64,000 nucleotides of DNA from NCBI RefSeq assembly GCF_000241325.1, contig NZ_BAEI01000039.1, positions 62,001 to 126,000 of the forward strand, in the 5' to 3' direction. The stretch is from Gordonia polyisoprenivorans NBRC 16320 = JCM 10675 (lineage in GTDB: Bacteria; Actinomycetota; Actinomycetes; Mycobacteriales; Mycobacteriaceae). A program made the translations under genes and the position numbers. The notes beneath the pieces are model-generated. The model was not told the DNA's origin. It did not search any database and saw only the letters and a list, made by a program, of their open reading frames with translations. Positions 1 to 9,626 of the stretch are shown piece by piece. The first letter of the stretch is position 1. Each line of letters opens with the position of its first letter.

Positions 1-1
1 C

Positions 2-1198
2 AACGTCGTCGGTGGTGTTGTGATGGCGTTGCACGCCGCGCAGGGTCCGCAGATGGGCGTGCCTCAGATGCTGCAGACCCGCGCCCAGTTCGGCTCGCTG
101 GGAAGCCTTCTGGTGGTGGTGCTCGTCGTCTTCATGTACCTGGGGTTCTTCGCCTCCAACGCGGTCCTCGGTGGCAAGGCCTTCGCGGCGGTGACCGGCC
201 TGCCGACCAACTGGGCGATCGTGATCATCGGTGCGATCAGCGTCGGTGTCACCATCATCGGCTACCGGTTGATCCACTCGATGGCCGCGGTGTTGTCGGT
301 GGTGGCGGGTGTGGCATTGATCATCGCGTTCGTGTGGATGGTCGGGGTGCAGGGCCTGCCCAGCGGCACGTGGCATGGCGGCGGATTCGGCTGGGCCGGT
401 TTCATGGCCACCTTCTCGGCCGCGGCACTATGGCAGATCGCTTATGCGCCCTACGTTTCCGACTACACGCGGTATCTACCCAAGGACACCGGGGTGACCA
501 CCGCGTTCTGGGCCACCTACTCCGGCTGTGTACTCGGATCGGTGCTGCCGATGCTCCTCGGTGTGGTCGTCGGTGCTGCTCTGCCCGCCGCCGACACCCT
601 CGACGGCCTGTCGACGCTGACCCACGGCATCTCGACCGGGCTCTTCGTGATCTTCGCGGTGGGCATCAGCGTCACCAACGGGATGAACCTCTACTGTGGT
701 GCATTGTCGACGATCACCATCGGGCAGAACATCTTTGCGTGGTGGCGTCCGCAGGCAACGAGCCGCGCGGTGATCGCCGTCGTGCTCTTCGCCATCGCCA
801 TGGCGCCTGCCCTTCTCAGCGCCGACGACTTCCTGGCCAACTACGCCAATTTCCTTTCCCTGCTGCTGTGCGTGCTGATCCCGTGGACCGCGGTCAACCT
901 CGTCGACTACTACCTGTTGCGCCACGGTGACTACGACATCGACTCGCTGTTCGCCAAGGACGGCGGAGTCTATGGTCGCTTCAACTGGACGGCCATCGCC
1001 TGTTACGTCCTCGGCATCGCGTTGCAGATCCCTTTCCTCTCGACCACCCTGTGGGTCGGTCCTATTGCTACATCGCTTGGCGGCGTGGATATTTCGTGGC
1101 TGGTGGGGCTCGCGGTGATCTGCCCCCTCTACTACGTGCTGATGCGCGCGAAGATGCCTGTGCCGTCGGCCTCGCTGGTGTCGGGGTCGGTCGCGTGA
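2..1198 (+). CDS. NCS1-family permease (purine/cytosine permease type), 5' partial
   Basis: The frame is open from the left edge of the window, so the true start lies upstream; about 398 residues remain of a family usually 450-500 long. The protein is a run of hydrophobic helices with short polar loops, and segments such as APYVSDYTRYLP and the GMNLYCGALSTITIG stretch resemble the cytosine/purine, uracil, thiamine and allantoin permeases (NCS1). Such carriers import a nucleobase-like or vitamin-like substrate with H+ or Na+. The stop codon overlaps the start of the following GMC oxidoreductase (TGATG), so the two are translationally coupled and the carrier probably imports that enzyme's substrate. 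The substrate cannot be read from the sequence. Confidence 0.85.
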   Translation, partial: NVVGGVVMALHAAQGPQMGVPQMLQTRAQFGSLGSLLVVVLVVFMYLGFFASNAVLGGKAFAAVTGLPTNWAIVIIGAISVGVTIIGYRLIHSMAAVLSVVAGVALIIAFVWMVGVQGLPSGTWHGGGFGWAGFMATFSAAALWQIAYAPYVSDYTRYLPKDTGVTTAFWATYSGCVLGSVLPMLLGVVVGAALPAADTLDGLSTLTHGISTGLFVIFAVGISVTNGMNLYCGALSTITIGQNIFAWWRPQATSRAVIAVVLFAIAMAPALLSADDFLANYANFLSLLLCVLIPWTAVNLVDYYLLRHGDYDIDSLFAKDGGVYGRFNWTAIACYVLGIALQIPFLSTTLWVGPIATSLGGVDISWLVGLAVICPLYYVLMRAKMPVPSASLVSGSVA

Positions 1199-2748
1199 TG
1201 AGCGACTACGTGGTGGTTGGCGGTGGCACCGCAGGCTGTATCGTCGCCGCACGGCTCAGCGAACGCCCCGACGTCACGGTGACGGTGCTCGAGGCCGGTC
1301 CCGACGACGAGCACGAGCCTCGTGCCCGATCGATCCGCCGGTGGGCGGAGATGATCGAGAGCGAGTACGACCAGGATTACCGTAGCATCCCGCAGGAGCG
1401 CGGGAACTCGGGAATCCGCCAGTCGCGCATGCACATTCTCGGTGGATGCTCGACCGCCAATACGATGATCACCTGGCGGCCGCTGGCCGCTGACCTCGAG
1501 GAGTGGGCCGACCTCGGCGTCGTCGGCTGGGATGTGCACACCCTCGGACGATGCTTCGATCGACTGGCCACCCCCATCACGCCGGTCGCCGAGCAGGATC
1601 GCAACCCCTACGTGGCCGACGTCGTCGCCGCGGCCGGGGAGGCGCTCGGCCTGCCTTTGCGGACGGCGTGGAACAGCGACGACGACTTCGCCTCGACGGG
1701 AGAGGGCGCCGGCTTCTTCGAGATCGGTTACGCCCCGGACACCAATCTCCGGTCATCGACGTCGGTGCACTATCTCCATGACGTCCGGTCGCGCGCCAAT
1801 CTGACTCTGCTGCAGAATAGTTCGGTTTCTCGAATCCTGTTCGACGGGACACGCGCGGTGGGTGTGGTGGCCGTCGACGAGAACGGGGCCGAGTACGAGG
1901 TGCGCGCCGCAGTGGAGGTGATCGTGTGCGCCGGTGCTCCCGGATCGCCGGCTATCCTGCAGCGATCGGGGATCGGTCCCGCGGACGTGGTGGGCGCCGC
2001 CGGGGTGCCGGTGTTGCTCGACCTGCCCGGGGTGGGCGAGAACCTGATGGATCATGCCGAGGGGCTGATCGTCTGGGAGACCGATCGCGACGTGCCGTCG
2101 ACCTGCGCGACCGGCTGGGACGCCGGTGCGGCGCTGCGGATCTCGGCCGACAGCCCGGCACGGCCGGACGTGCTGATGCACTTTCCGGTCGAGGCCGTCG
2201 CCGATCATGCCGTCGCCGCCGGTGCCGAACTGCCCGAGCACATCGTCTCGATCGCACCCAATGTGGCCAAGCCCCGCAGCCGCGGGCGGGTGTGGATCAC
2301 CGATGCCGATCCGGCGACGCCGCCGGCCATCGACTACCGGTATTTCACCGATCAGTCCGGGGCGGACGAGGCCGTGTTGCTGGCCGGTGTTCGTGCGGCC
2401 CGTCGCATCGCCGAGACCGAGCCGATGGCGAAGTGGATTGTCCGAGAGGTATTCCCGGGCCCGGAGGTGGTCGGCGACGAGGAGCTCTCGGCCGCGCTGC
2501 GAGCGACGCACCAGACGGTCTATCACGTGTCCGGCACGTGCCGCATGGGTCGCGATGGTGACCCGCTCGCCGTCCTCGACAGCGATCTGAGGGTGCGTGG
2601 CGTGAGCGGTGTGCGGGTGGTGGATGCGTCGGTGCTGCCGACGCTGACCTCGGTCAATCCGGTCGGCACCATCATGAGCGTCGCCGAACGTGCCGCCGAA
2701 CTCATTGCCGCCGAACTCATTGCGCCGGTCGGGGCGTCCGCGTCTTAA
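1198..2748 (+). CDS. GMC-family FAD-dependent oxidoreductase (choline-dehydrogenase-like)
   Basis: This 516-residue protein oxidises an alcohol with FAD. The FAD dinucleotide motif VVVGGGTAG begins at residue 5. The catalytic pair of the family is present as His443 in HVSGTCRMG and Asn487 in NPVGTIMS. I chose the ATG at 1198 because the Rossmann motif starts four residues later and the codon overlaps the upstream permease stop; an in-frame start at 1051 would lie inside the permease gene. The substrate is unknown. Choline, aromatic alcohols and pyridoxine (pyridoxine 4-oxidase is a GMC enzyme) are all handled by this family. The 3' end overlaps the end of the convergent LysR gene by four bases. 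Confidence 0.88.
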   Translation: MSDYVVVGGGTAGCIVAARLSERPDVTVTVLEAGPDDEHEPRARSIRRWAEMIESEYDQDYRSIPQERGNSGIRQSRMHILGGCSTANTMITWRPLAADLEEWADLGVVGWDVHTLGRCFDRLATPITPVAEQDRNPYVADVVAAAGEALGLPLRTAWNSDDDFASTGEGAGFFEIGYAPDTNLRSSTSVHYLHDVRSRANLTLLQNSSVSRILFDGTRAVGVVAVDENGAEYEVRAAVEVIVCAGAPGSPAILQRSGIGPADVVGAAGVPVLLDLPGVGENLMDHAEGLIVWETDRDVPSTCATGWDAGAALRISADSPARPDVLMHFPVEAVADHAVAAGAELPEHIVSIAPNVAKPRSRGRVWITDADPATPPAIDYRYFTDQSGADEAVLLAGVRAARRIAETEPMAKWIVREVFPGPEVVGDEELSAALRATHQTVYHVSGTCRMGRDGDPLAVLDSDLRVRGVSGVRVVDASVLPTLTSVNPVGTIMSVAERAAELIAAELIAPVGASAS

Positions 2749-3644
2749 CTCCCGAACAGATCCCGGCAGAGTTCGGCCACCACGGCCGCGCGGCGCGTGG
2801 GACGGGCGGCGACCGCGCTGAGCAGCACCATCGTGAGTGCCGGGGCGTCGTCGGCGATCGGGATCGCCGCGACCGCGTGTCCGTCGAGCGCCACCGGCAC
2901 CGCCGACTGCAGGTTGAGCACTGTGTAGGCCAGTCCCCGTCCGACGAGCGCCCGACATGTCTCGACCGTCGTGGAGCGGTAGCGGATCGCGGGCTCCACC
3001 CCGGCGTCGCCGAAGACACGTCCGAAGTAGTCGCGACTGTGCGGTAGATCGAGCAGGGCCATCGGCTCGTCGGCGAGTTCACGCAGCCGCAACGACTTTC
3101 GCTTTGCCAACCGGTGGGTCCCCGACACGAGCACGTACGGCGGTACGGTACGCAGCGGCCACCGCTTGAGACGGGCGTCGTCGACGAGGTCGTATCCGAT
3201 ACCGAGTTCGAAGGTGCCGTCGGCGACGCCCTCGGCGAGATCGGCGAGGTCGACCTCGGTGGTCTGCAGATGTAGACGCGGAAGCTTTTCCGCAGCGGTG
3301 CTGAGCAATTCGGGTAACAGGTACGGCGCCATCACCTCGAAGCAGCCGATCGACAGCGATCCGGTCAGTGAGCCGCCCAGTCCGTGCGCGATGGACCGCA
3401 GATCGGCCGCGGAGGTCAGCAGTTGCCTGCTCGCCACGAGGAGCTCCCGACCCGACGGGGTCAGGGTGATGCCCTTCGCGTGATGACGTACCAACAGCTG
3501 CACGCCGAGGGCGCCCTCGAGGTCGGTCAGGGCCGTCGACATCGCCGACTGTGAAAGATGGACGGCGGCGGCGGCTTTGGTGATACTGCCGGCCTCGGCG
3601 ACCGCAACGAAGTACTCGAGTTGCCGCAGGGTGTAGTCGGCCAT
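2745..3644 (-). CDS. LysR-family transcriptional regulator
   Basis: The protein has 299 residues, normal for LysR. A winged helix-turn-helix fills about residues 4-62 (LRQLEYFVAVAEAGSITKAA, then LSQSAMSTALTDLEGALGVQLL), followed by a periplasmic-binding-protein-like effector domain. The ATG at 3644 has a good ribosome site (GGAGG, six bases away). It is divergent from the APC permease across 125 bp and convergent with the GMC gene, so the permease-cupin unit and possibly the permease-GMC unit are its likely targets. The effector is unknown. Confidence 0.92.
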   Translation of the reverse strand: MADYTLRQLEYFVAVAEAGSITKAAAAVHLSQSAMSTALTDLEGALGVQLLVRHHAKGITLTPSGRELLVASRQLLTSAADLRSIAHGLGGSLTGSLSIGCFEVMAPYLLPELLSTAAEKLPRLHLQTTEVDLADLAEGVADGTFELGIGYDLVDDARLKRWPLRTVPPYVLVSGTHRLAKRKSLRLRELADEPMALLDLPHSRDYFGRVFGDAGVEPAIRYRSTTVETCRALVGRGLAYTVLNLQSAVPVALDGHAVAAIPIADDAPALTMVLLSAVAARPTRRAAVVAELCRDLFGS

Positions 3645-3769
3645 GTCCCGCCTCCGTTGATTCGACTGAACCGATATTAAACCAAGAAAACAACGACTGT
3701 ACAGATGTGATCGCCAGACTCAGTCTTGTAGTGCACGTCATACTTTTTCTCGCAATCAGGAGTTGTTTC

Positions 3770-5272
3770 ATGGGAACTCATCCAGTAGGCCAGGACGGTC
3801 CGGATCTGCATCTGAAACGGTCGCTCCGGCGCCTCGACGTCCCGATCATGATCTTGTCGGCGCTGATCAGCCTCGACATGGTCGGTGAGATCTCGTCGTT
3901 CGGCGGCGAGACGTTCACCTGGTTGCTCGTCCTGGCACTGCTCTGGATGATCCCGTACGGGCTGGTGACGGCCGAGTTGGGCAGCGCTTTCCCCGACGAG
4001 GGCGGCCTCTACGAATGGGTCAAGCGCGCCTTCGGCCGCCTACCCGGATCGATCGCCACCGTCATGTACTGGTCGATCAATCCGCTGTGGATCGGCGGCT
4101 CGCTTGCGTTCATCAGTACCCAGGCGTGGAGCGGCTTCATTCATCCGGTGGGTTCGGGAACGCTCGGCGACTTCGCCTTCAAGATCGTTTTCGTGTGCGC
4201 CTCGGTGGGGGTGACGCTCCTGTCGATGCGACGAGCACGCGTGATCTTCCGGATCGGTACCTATCTCAAGCTCGGCCTCGCCGCGGTCTTCCTGATCACC
4301 ACCGTCGTCTACGGCATCGACCACGGTTTTCACGGCATCGGTGCGGTCAGCTGGTCGCCCACGATGGCCGGATTCCTGGGACTCGTTCCGCTGCTGCTGT
4401 TCTCGCTCGTCGGGTTCGAGGTACCGAGTCAGGCGGGCGGCGAGATGGCCAACCCGCAGCGCGACGTACCGCGCGGCATCGCGCTCGGCGGGTTCGTCGG
4501 ACTGGCGGTCTATGCGCTGCCCGTCCTGGCGCTGCTGCTGGTCCTCCCGGCCGGGGCGATCACCGGAATCGGCGGATTCATGGCCGCGGTGGACACTGTC
4601 TTCGGTGTCTACGGTCCGGCCGCGTCGATCCTGGTCAAGATCGCGGTCGTCGCCTTCATCATCGGACTCGGGATCACCGGCGCCACGTGGGCGGTGGCGG
4701 CCAATCGCGCTCTGGCAGTGGCGGCCTCCGACGGAGGCTTCTTCCCATACTTCGCGCGCTTCGACGAGAAGCGCAATTCGCCGGTGCGTGTCAACGTCTT
4801 CACCGGCGTCATCGCGCTGCTGTTCATGATCGTCGGCGTCCTCTTCTCGCGGGGCGACAGCGCCGCCACCTTCACCGTCGTCCTGACCATCACCATCTCG
4901 ACGTCCCTGGTCGCCTATCTGTTCGTGTTCCCGGCAGCACTGCGGCTGCGATTCACCCACGCCGACATCAAGCGCCCCTATGCGATCCCCGGGGGTCGCG
5001 CGGGCCTGGCGGTGGCTGTCGCCCTGACCACGTTCTGGGCCGCGCTCGGTGTCTGGGTGGCGGTGTTCCCCGGGACCCTGGAGAACCTCATGGGTGTGCA
5101 CTACGACTTCGTCGAGACCTGGGGAGTGGGTCGGCTGCGGTTCGAGGTGTTCACCCTGGGCACGCTCGCAGTGCTCGCCCTGATCGCGATCGTCGGCTAC
5201 CTCCGAGGACGCGTGACCCCCTCGACGCCGGTCGGTACCGACACCCCGGCTGTCGCCGCACAGATCTCGTAG
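3770..5272 (+). CDS. APC-superfamily amino acid/amine permease
   Basis: This 500-residue polytopic membrane protein has about 12 hydrophobic segments. The first segment, LISLDMVGEISSFGGETF, and the following TAELGSAFPDEGGLYEWV are typical of APC transporters such as the glutamate:GABA and amine antiporters. I chose the ATG at 3770 over an in-frame codon at 3707 because AGGAG lies seven bases upstream and the family N-terminus follows. A cupin gene follows 53 bp downstream and shares its likely operon. The divergent LysR gene is the probable regulator. The substrate is not determinable; amino acids, polyamines or other amines are possible. Confidence 0.88.
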   Translation: MGTHPVGQDGPDLHLKRSLRRLDVPIMILSALISLDMVGEISSFGGETFTWLLVLALLWMIPYGLVTAELGSAFPDEGGLYEWVKRAFGRLPGSIATVMYWSINPLWIGGSLAFISTQAWSGFIHPVGSGTLGDFAFKIVFVCASVGVTLLSMRRARVIFRIGTYLKLGLAAVFLITTVVYGIDHGFHGIGAVSWSPTMAGFLGLVPLLLFSLVGFEVPSQAGGEMANPQRDVPRGIALGGFVGLAVYALPVLALLLVLPAGAITGIGGFMAAVDTVFGVYGPAASILVKIAVVAFIIGLGITGATWAVAANRALAVAASDGGFFPYFARFDEKRNSPVRVNVFTGVIALLFMIVGVLFSRGDSAATFTVVLTITISTSLVAYLFVFPAALRLRFTHADIKRPYAIPGGRAGLAVAVALTTFWAALGVWVAVFPGTLENLMGVHYDFVETWGVGRLRFEVFTLGTLAVLALIAIVGYLRGRVTPSTPVGTDTPAVAAQIS

Positions 5273-5325
5273 CCGGCATTCGCCGGATCACCTGTCACCG
5301 ATCGATCACCCCTGAAGGAGTACCC

Positions 5326-5706
5326 ATGAGCACCCTGCAATCGACCACCCCGCAGATCATCTCCACCGACGACGCCGCCCGCACCGCGATGACGCCGAGC
5401 GCCTACGTCACCTCGGAGACCCTGCGTGCCGGCGACCCCGCCGAGCGCGAGGCCACCCACCTCGTCAGCGCGGACGAGAAATTCGTCGTCGGCTCGTGGT
5501 CGGCACAGCCATACACCGAGTTCATCGAGTCCTATCCGGGTGACGAGTACGCGCGGGTCCTCGAGGGATCGGTCACGCTCACCGGTGACGACGGTGTGGC
5601 GCATACGATCTCCGCCGGCGAGGCGTTCACCCTGCGACGTGGCTGGCGTGGCGAGTACCGCGTGACCCAGCCGCTGCTCAAGCAGTTCGCGCTGTATCTG
5701 GGCTGA
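5326..5706 (+). CDS. small single-domain cupin protein (cupin_3/EutQ-like)
   Basis: This 126-residue protein is one cupin barrel. The core YARVLEGSVTLTGDDG, then AGEAFTLRRGWRGEYRV, matches the cupin_3 (DUF861) group. Several small members act on amine or ureido metabolites, but most have no assigned reaction. The ATG at 5326 follows GAAGGAG by five bases. It sits behind the APC permease and ahead of a strong terminator hairpin, so it is the last gene of that unit. The function is inferred only from fold and neighbourhood. Confidence 0.8.
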   Translation: MSTLQSTTPQIISTDDAARTAMTPSAYVTSETLRAGDPAEREATHLVSADEKFVVGSWSAQPYTEFIESYPGDEYARVLEGSVTLTGDDGVAHTISAGEAFTLRRGWRGEYRVTQPLLKQFALYLG

Positions 5707-5743
5707 CGCGGCGTCACGCCGTCGGCCCGCGCCCGGCCACTGC

Positions 5744-5779
5744 CGAAACCCGGGGAGCAACATTCCTCCCCGGGTTTCG
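5744..5779. terminator. bidirectional intrinsic terminator hairpin
   Basis: A perfect 13-bp inverted repeat (CGAAACCCGGGGA, loop of 10 bases, TCCCCGGGTTTCG) lies between the cupin stop (5706) and the stop of the convergent amidohydrolase (5816). It can end transcription from both sides. There is no long T-run, as is usual in GC-rich actinobacteria. Confidence 0.8.
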
Positions 5780-5815
5780 TGCTCGTCGGAAGATGTCTCT
5801 CGCCGACGACGGCAC

Positions 5816-7468
5816 TCAGATGGCGTGCACCACGGTGCCGCCCACCATCGTCATCGTCGCGGTCAGAGCCCCGATGTCGACGGCCGTGCGGATGTCTTCA
5901 TCGAGCACGACGAGGTCGGCGTCCTTGCCGACGGACAGCGAGCCCGCGCGATCCTCGGCGTGCATGGCGCGGGCGGAGCCGACCGTGTAGGCGTCGACGG
6001 CCGCGCGCAAGGTGATGGCCTCCCCGGCGACGAGCGGTACCGTCCGGGCGTCGTCTCCGATGGCGTGCGGATCGGCGATCGACCCCGTTCGGTGCACCGC
6101 GGTGTGGATGGCCCACAACGGATTAGGATCGGTCACCGGCCAGTCGCTGCCCATTGCGAGCGCCCCGCCCTCGGCCCGGATCGACCCGAACGGGAAGTGG
6201 AAGGGTTCGCGATCGGGTCCCAGTAGCGGGAGCTTGCGTTCGACGATCTCGGTATCGCGTCGCGCCCAGAGTGCCTGGATGTTGGCGATCACGCCGAGTT
6301 GCGCGAACCGCGGGATGTCGGCCGGGTCGACCACGTCGAGGTGAGCGATCTGATGCCGGGCATCGAAGCCGGGGCGTGCCGACCGCGCGGCGCCCAGCGC
6401 ATCGAGGCATTCGCGGACCGCCCGATCGCCGACGGCGTGCATGTGGATGTGAAAGTCGTTGCGCACCAATAGTGCACACACCTGCTCGAGCTCGGCAGGA
6501 TCGATGAAGGACAGTCCTGTCGGAGATGCTCCGGCCGGCAGGTCCGAGTACGGCGCCAACATCGCGGCGGTGCAGTTCTCGCAGATGCCGTCCTGCATCA
6601 CCTTCACGGTGTCGACGTGAAAGCGGTGTCCCCGGCCCTGTGCTCGACGCTCCCGCAGGGTGTCGAGCTGCCCGACGCCCTCGTCGGCGGCCCACCACAG
6701 GGCGCCGCAGACGCGGGCGGTCAGCTCGCCCGCGGCATCGGCGGCGAGGTAGGTGGCGAGGGTATCCGACAGCCCGAACGCCGGGATGTCGACGCCGGCA
6801 TCTTGCCAGCCGGTGACACCCGCCGCATGCAGGCGCTGCTGTGCGATCAGCAGTGCGCGCCGCAGGAAGGCCTCGTCGTAGTCGGGGATCAACGCATTCG
6901 CCGGATCGCCGGCGCGCTCGAAGAGGATTCCGGTCGGTGTGCCGTGCGCGTCCCGCTCGATGCGGCCGCCGCTGGGGTCGGGTGTCGACGCGTCGATGCC
7001 GACCCTGCGGAGAGCCTCGCTGTTGACCCACACGCCGTGACCGTCATGGCTCGAGAGCACCACCGGGCGGTCGGCGACGACCTCGTCGAGATCGCCGCAG
7101 GTGGGTAGACCACCGACGAAAGCATCTCCGTACCAACCGCTTCCACTGATCACCGGCTCGTCCGGATGGGCACGCGCATATGCGGCGATCGCGTCGAGGT
7201 AGCCGCGTCGGGTGTGCGGCAGCTCGGACAGGTCGCACCGGAGGGCGGCGAGCCCGCCGGCCACCGGATGCACGTGGGCGTCGACGAAGCCCGGCAGGAG
7301 GCTTGCGCCACCGAGGTCGTGGACCTCGGTGGCGGGCCCGAGCAGTGCCCGATCGACGCCGCGGCCGACGGAGATGATCACTCCGTCGGCCACGGCGAGG
7401 GTATCGGCACCGCTCACGTCATCCGGCCGCCAGAGTGCGGCATTGGTGAAGACATGAGAGGCGTACAT
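5816..7468 (-). CDS. YtcJ-type amidohydrolase
   Basis: This 550-residue protein belongs to the amidohydrolase_3/YtcJ group of metal-dependent hydrolases. The first metal site is DAHVHPVAGG near residue 60. Further typical blocks are FHIHMHAVGDRAV and, near the C-terminus, MGSDWPVTDPNPLWAIHTA. The family hydrolyses C-N bonds of amides, cyclic amides or N-formyl compounds, and no substrate can be named. The ATG has GAAGGAG just upstream, and the gene starts 19 bp after the flavoprotein gene, so the two form one operon. It may hydrolyse a product or precursor of that oxidoreductase. Confidence 0.87.
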   Translation of the reverse strand: MYASHVFTNAALWRPDDVSGADTLAVADGVIISVGRGVDRALLGPATEVHDLGGASLLPGFVDAHVHPVAGGLAALRCDLSELPHTRRGYLDAIAAYARAHPDEPVISGSGWYGDAFVGGLPTCGDLDEVVADRPVVLSSHDGHGVWVNSEALRRVGIDASTPDPSGGRIERDAHGTPTGILFERAGDPANALIPDYDEAFLRRALLIAQQRLHAAGVTGWQDAGVDIPAFGLSDTLATYLAADAAGELTARVCGALWWAADEGVGQLDTLRERRAQGRGHRFHVDTVKVMQDGICENCTAAMLAPYSDLPAGASPTGLSFIDPAELEQVCALLVRNDFHIHMHAVGDRAVRECLDALGAARSARPGFDARHQIAHLDVVDPADIPRFAQLGVIANIQALWARRDTEIVERKLPLLGPDREPFHFPFGSIRAEGGALAMGSDWPVTDPNPLWAIHTAVHRTGSIADPHAIGDDARTVPLVAGEAITLRAAVDAYTVGSARAMHAEDRAGSLSVGKDADLVVLDEDIRTAVDIGALTATMTMVGGTVVHAI

Positions 7469-7487
7469 GGTTACTCCTTCGGGCTGG

Positions 7488-9590
7488 TCACGAGGCCGTC
7501 ACCGGTGTCCGGAACACCGGTTCGATGGACAACTGGGTGACCTCGCGCCGGAACGGCACCGGGTCATCGGACTTCTCGACATCGAGTTCCTCGGCGTACC
7601 GATGGCCCGCCCACACCGCGGCGGCGATCGTCGAGGGTGCCCACGCGTCGCCGATGCCGCGTACCGAGCGCACGCCTGCGGCAGACCACTCGTCGGCACG
7701 TGCGTGCAGGGCCGTGTACAGCTCGTCGTGGGGGAGTCGGGCGGTGACGAGGACGACGGCGTCGGCGTCGAGTTCTCCGGTGCGCCCGGTGAATCGGCAG
7801 GCGGTGCCGACGCAGCCGGCACCGATCGCGGTGAGCGCGGTGTCGGTGCGGACCTCCACGCCGGCCTCGATGATCCGAGCCCGGATGCGGTGGGCCTCCA
7901 TGGTGTTCACCGTCCATTGCGACACCTGCGGCGCGGGGGTGACCAGGGTGACCGCATACCCCTCCTTGGCGAGCAACTCCGCGATGACGGCGCCGAGGTA
8001 GTAGTGGTCGTCGTCGAAGAGCACGACGCGCTTTCCGGCGGGACGACGCCCGGCGATGATGTCGTCGGGGGTGAGGACTTCGGGGGTGGGGGCGATCTCG
8101 ATGGGGTGGGTGTGCCAGCGGCCCACCCCATCACGACGCCACGACGAGCCGGTGGCGACCACCACGTGGTCGAAGCCGTACTCGAGGATGTCCTGCTCGG
8201 TCATCGGTGACTCGCGATAGACCTCCACGTTGTCGAGACGATCGAGCTGTTGCAGCCGGTAGTCGACGACCCGAATCCATGCGGACAGGCCGGGGAGCGT
8301 GGACTCCTTGGCCACGCGCCCGCCGAGTACGCGGCTCGCCTCGGTGAGGGTCACCGGATAGCCGCGGTTGCCCAGCGAGCGCGCGGCTTCCAAGCCCGCC
8401 GGCCCGGCTCCGACCACGAGCACCGACGACGTCGAGGTGGCCGGGGCGATGCGTTCGGGATGCCAGCCGCGACGGAACTCCTCACCCATGGTCGGGTTCT
8501 GGGTGCAGCGGATGGGCGACATGGTGAAGTCGCCGGACACGCAGATGTTGCAGCCGATGCATTCGCGGATGTCCGCGAGATCTCCACGTTCGATCTTGTT
8601 GGGCATGAACGGATCCGCGATGGAGGGCCGGGCGGCGCCGATGAGATCGAGGATGCCGCCGCGGACGTGGCGGACCATGGTGTCCGGGGAGGTGAAGCGG
8701 CCCACGCCGACAACGGGTTTCGTGGTGAGCTGCTTGAGTCCGGTGACGAACGGTTCCTGTTCGGCCTCGGGGCCGAACCGCGAGGTCACCGAATCGTCCT
8801 CCCAGCTGCCGAGCACCAGGTCCCAGAGGTCGGGGTGCTCGCCGATGAGGCCGAACACGTCCTCCATCTCCGCGCGGGTGATGCCGTCGTCACCGAGGAG
8901 TTCATCCACCGAGATGCGGCAGGCGACAGCCGCTTTGCCGTCGGCGATCTCCCGGGTGTCCTCGAGGATCTCGCGGATCAACCGCACCCGATTCTCCAGG
9001 CTCCCGCCGTACTCGTCGGTGCGGTTGTTGTAGCGGGGCGAGAGGAAGTGGTGTAGGCCGCCGATGGCGTGCCCGGCGTAGACGTAGACGATGTCGTAGC
9101 CCGCTCGCAGTGATCGGTGCACCGAATCGGCGTGCCACTTGCGCAGGTCGACGATGTCGGACTTGCTCATCGCGCGTGCCTGAACCGGATCGAAGTTCCA
9201 CGAGACGACGGGCAGATGTTGTGGCGCCAAGGGGGTTTCGCGGCTGATGAGATTGGGGCTGTTGAGGCCGTTGTGTGCCAGCTCGATGCCGGCGAGTGCG
9301 CCGCCCTCGTGGATCTGCTCGGCGATGCGGGCGATCGCCGGCATGTCCTTGTCGTCCCAGAGGCGTAGCTCGATGAACGGGCCGATGTCGGAGGTGGGGT
9401 GTATCTCCACCTGCTCGGTGCAGACCACGGCCCAGCCTCCCTCGGCCTTGGTGCGGCGCATCGCGGCCTCGCCGGAGGGATCGCGGTACCCCATGCCGTT
9501 GCAGTGCGGCACCTGGAAGAAGCGGTTGCGGGCGGTGACCGGTCCGATGGTGACCGGTTCGAAGAGGACGTCGTAGCGGGGATCGCGCAT
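7488..9590 (-). CDS. trimethylamine-dehydrogenase/dienoyl-CoA-reductase-like flavoprotein (FMN, 4Fe-4S, FAD/NAD domains)
   Basis: This 700-residue protein has the three-part layout of trimethylamine/dimethylamine dehydrogenase and 2,4-dienoyl-CoA reductase. It comprises an N-terminal old-yellow-enzyme barrel binding FMN (about 1-340), a 4Fe-4S motif ECIGCNIC followed by a fourth Cys 11 residues on, and a C-terminal nucleotide domain (VLVVGAGPAGLEAARSLG near 395). The barrel sequence looks closer to the amine dehydrogenases and the dimethylglycine/stachydrine demethylases than to fatty acid enzymes, so N-demethylation of a methylated amine or betaine is my best guess. It is cotranscribed with the YtcJ gene and divergent from a TetR gene. 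Confidence 0.85.
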   Translation of the reverse strand: MRDPRYDVLFEPVTIGPVTARNRFFQVPHCNGMGYRDPSGEAAMRRTKAEGGWAVVCTEQVEIHPTSDIGPFIELRLWDDKDMPAIARIAEQIHEGGALAGIELAHNGLNSPNLISRETPLAPQHLPVVSWNFDPVQARAMSKSDIVDLRKWHADSVHRSLRAGYDIVYVYAGHAIGGLHHFLSPRYNNRTDEYGGSLENRVRLIREILEDTREIADGKAAVACRISVDELLGDDGITRAEMEDVFGLIGEHPDLWDLVLGSWEDDSVTSRFGPEAEQEPFVTGLKQLTTKPVVGVGRFTSPDTMVRHVRGGILDLIGAARPSIADPFMPNKIERGDLADIRECIGCNICVSGDFTMSPIRCTQNPTMGEEFRRGWHPERIAPATSTSSVLVVGAGPAGLEAARSLGNRGYPVTLTEASRVLGGRVAKESTLPGLSAWIRVVDYRLQQLDRLDNVEVYRESPMTEQDILEYGFDHVVVATGSSWRRDGVGRWHTHPIEIAPTPEVLTPDDIIAGRRPAGKRVVLFDDDHYYLGAVIAELLAKEGYAVTLVTPAPQVSQWTVNTMEAHRIRARIIEAGVEVRTDTALTAIGAGCVGTACRFTGRTGELDADAVVLVTARLPHDELYTALHARADEWSAAGVRSVRGIGDAWAPSTIAAAVWAGHRYAEELDVEKSDDPVPFRREVTQLSIEPVFRTPVTAS

Positions 9591-9626
9591 GGGAACACTC
9601 CGGGGGCTGGACTGTGAGGGAGCACC

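Noticed and set aside
476..1252. Long open frame opposite the NCS1 permease gene
   Set aside because: Arg/His/Asp-rich composition without any family block; it is the usual antisense shadow in GC-rich DNA. Many similar frames over other genes were dropped for the same reason.
3697..3704. CTGTACAG palindrome before the APC permease, also present at 15537-15544
   Set aside because: Only 8 bp, two copies in unrelated promoters; could be chance and no longer symmetry surrounds them.
4015..5325. Extended in-frame start for the cupin gene inside the permease gene
   Set aside because: The added residues are a shadow of the permease; a good ribosome site and the family start are at 5326.
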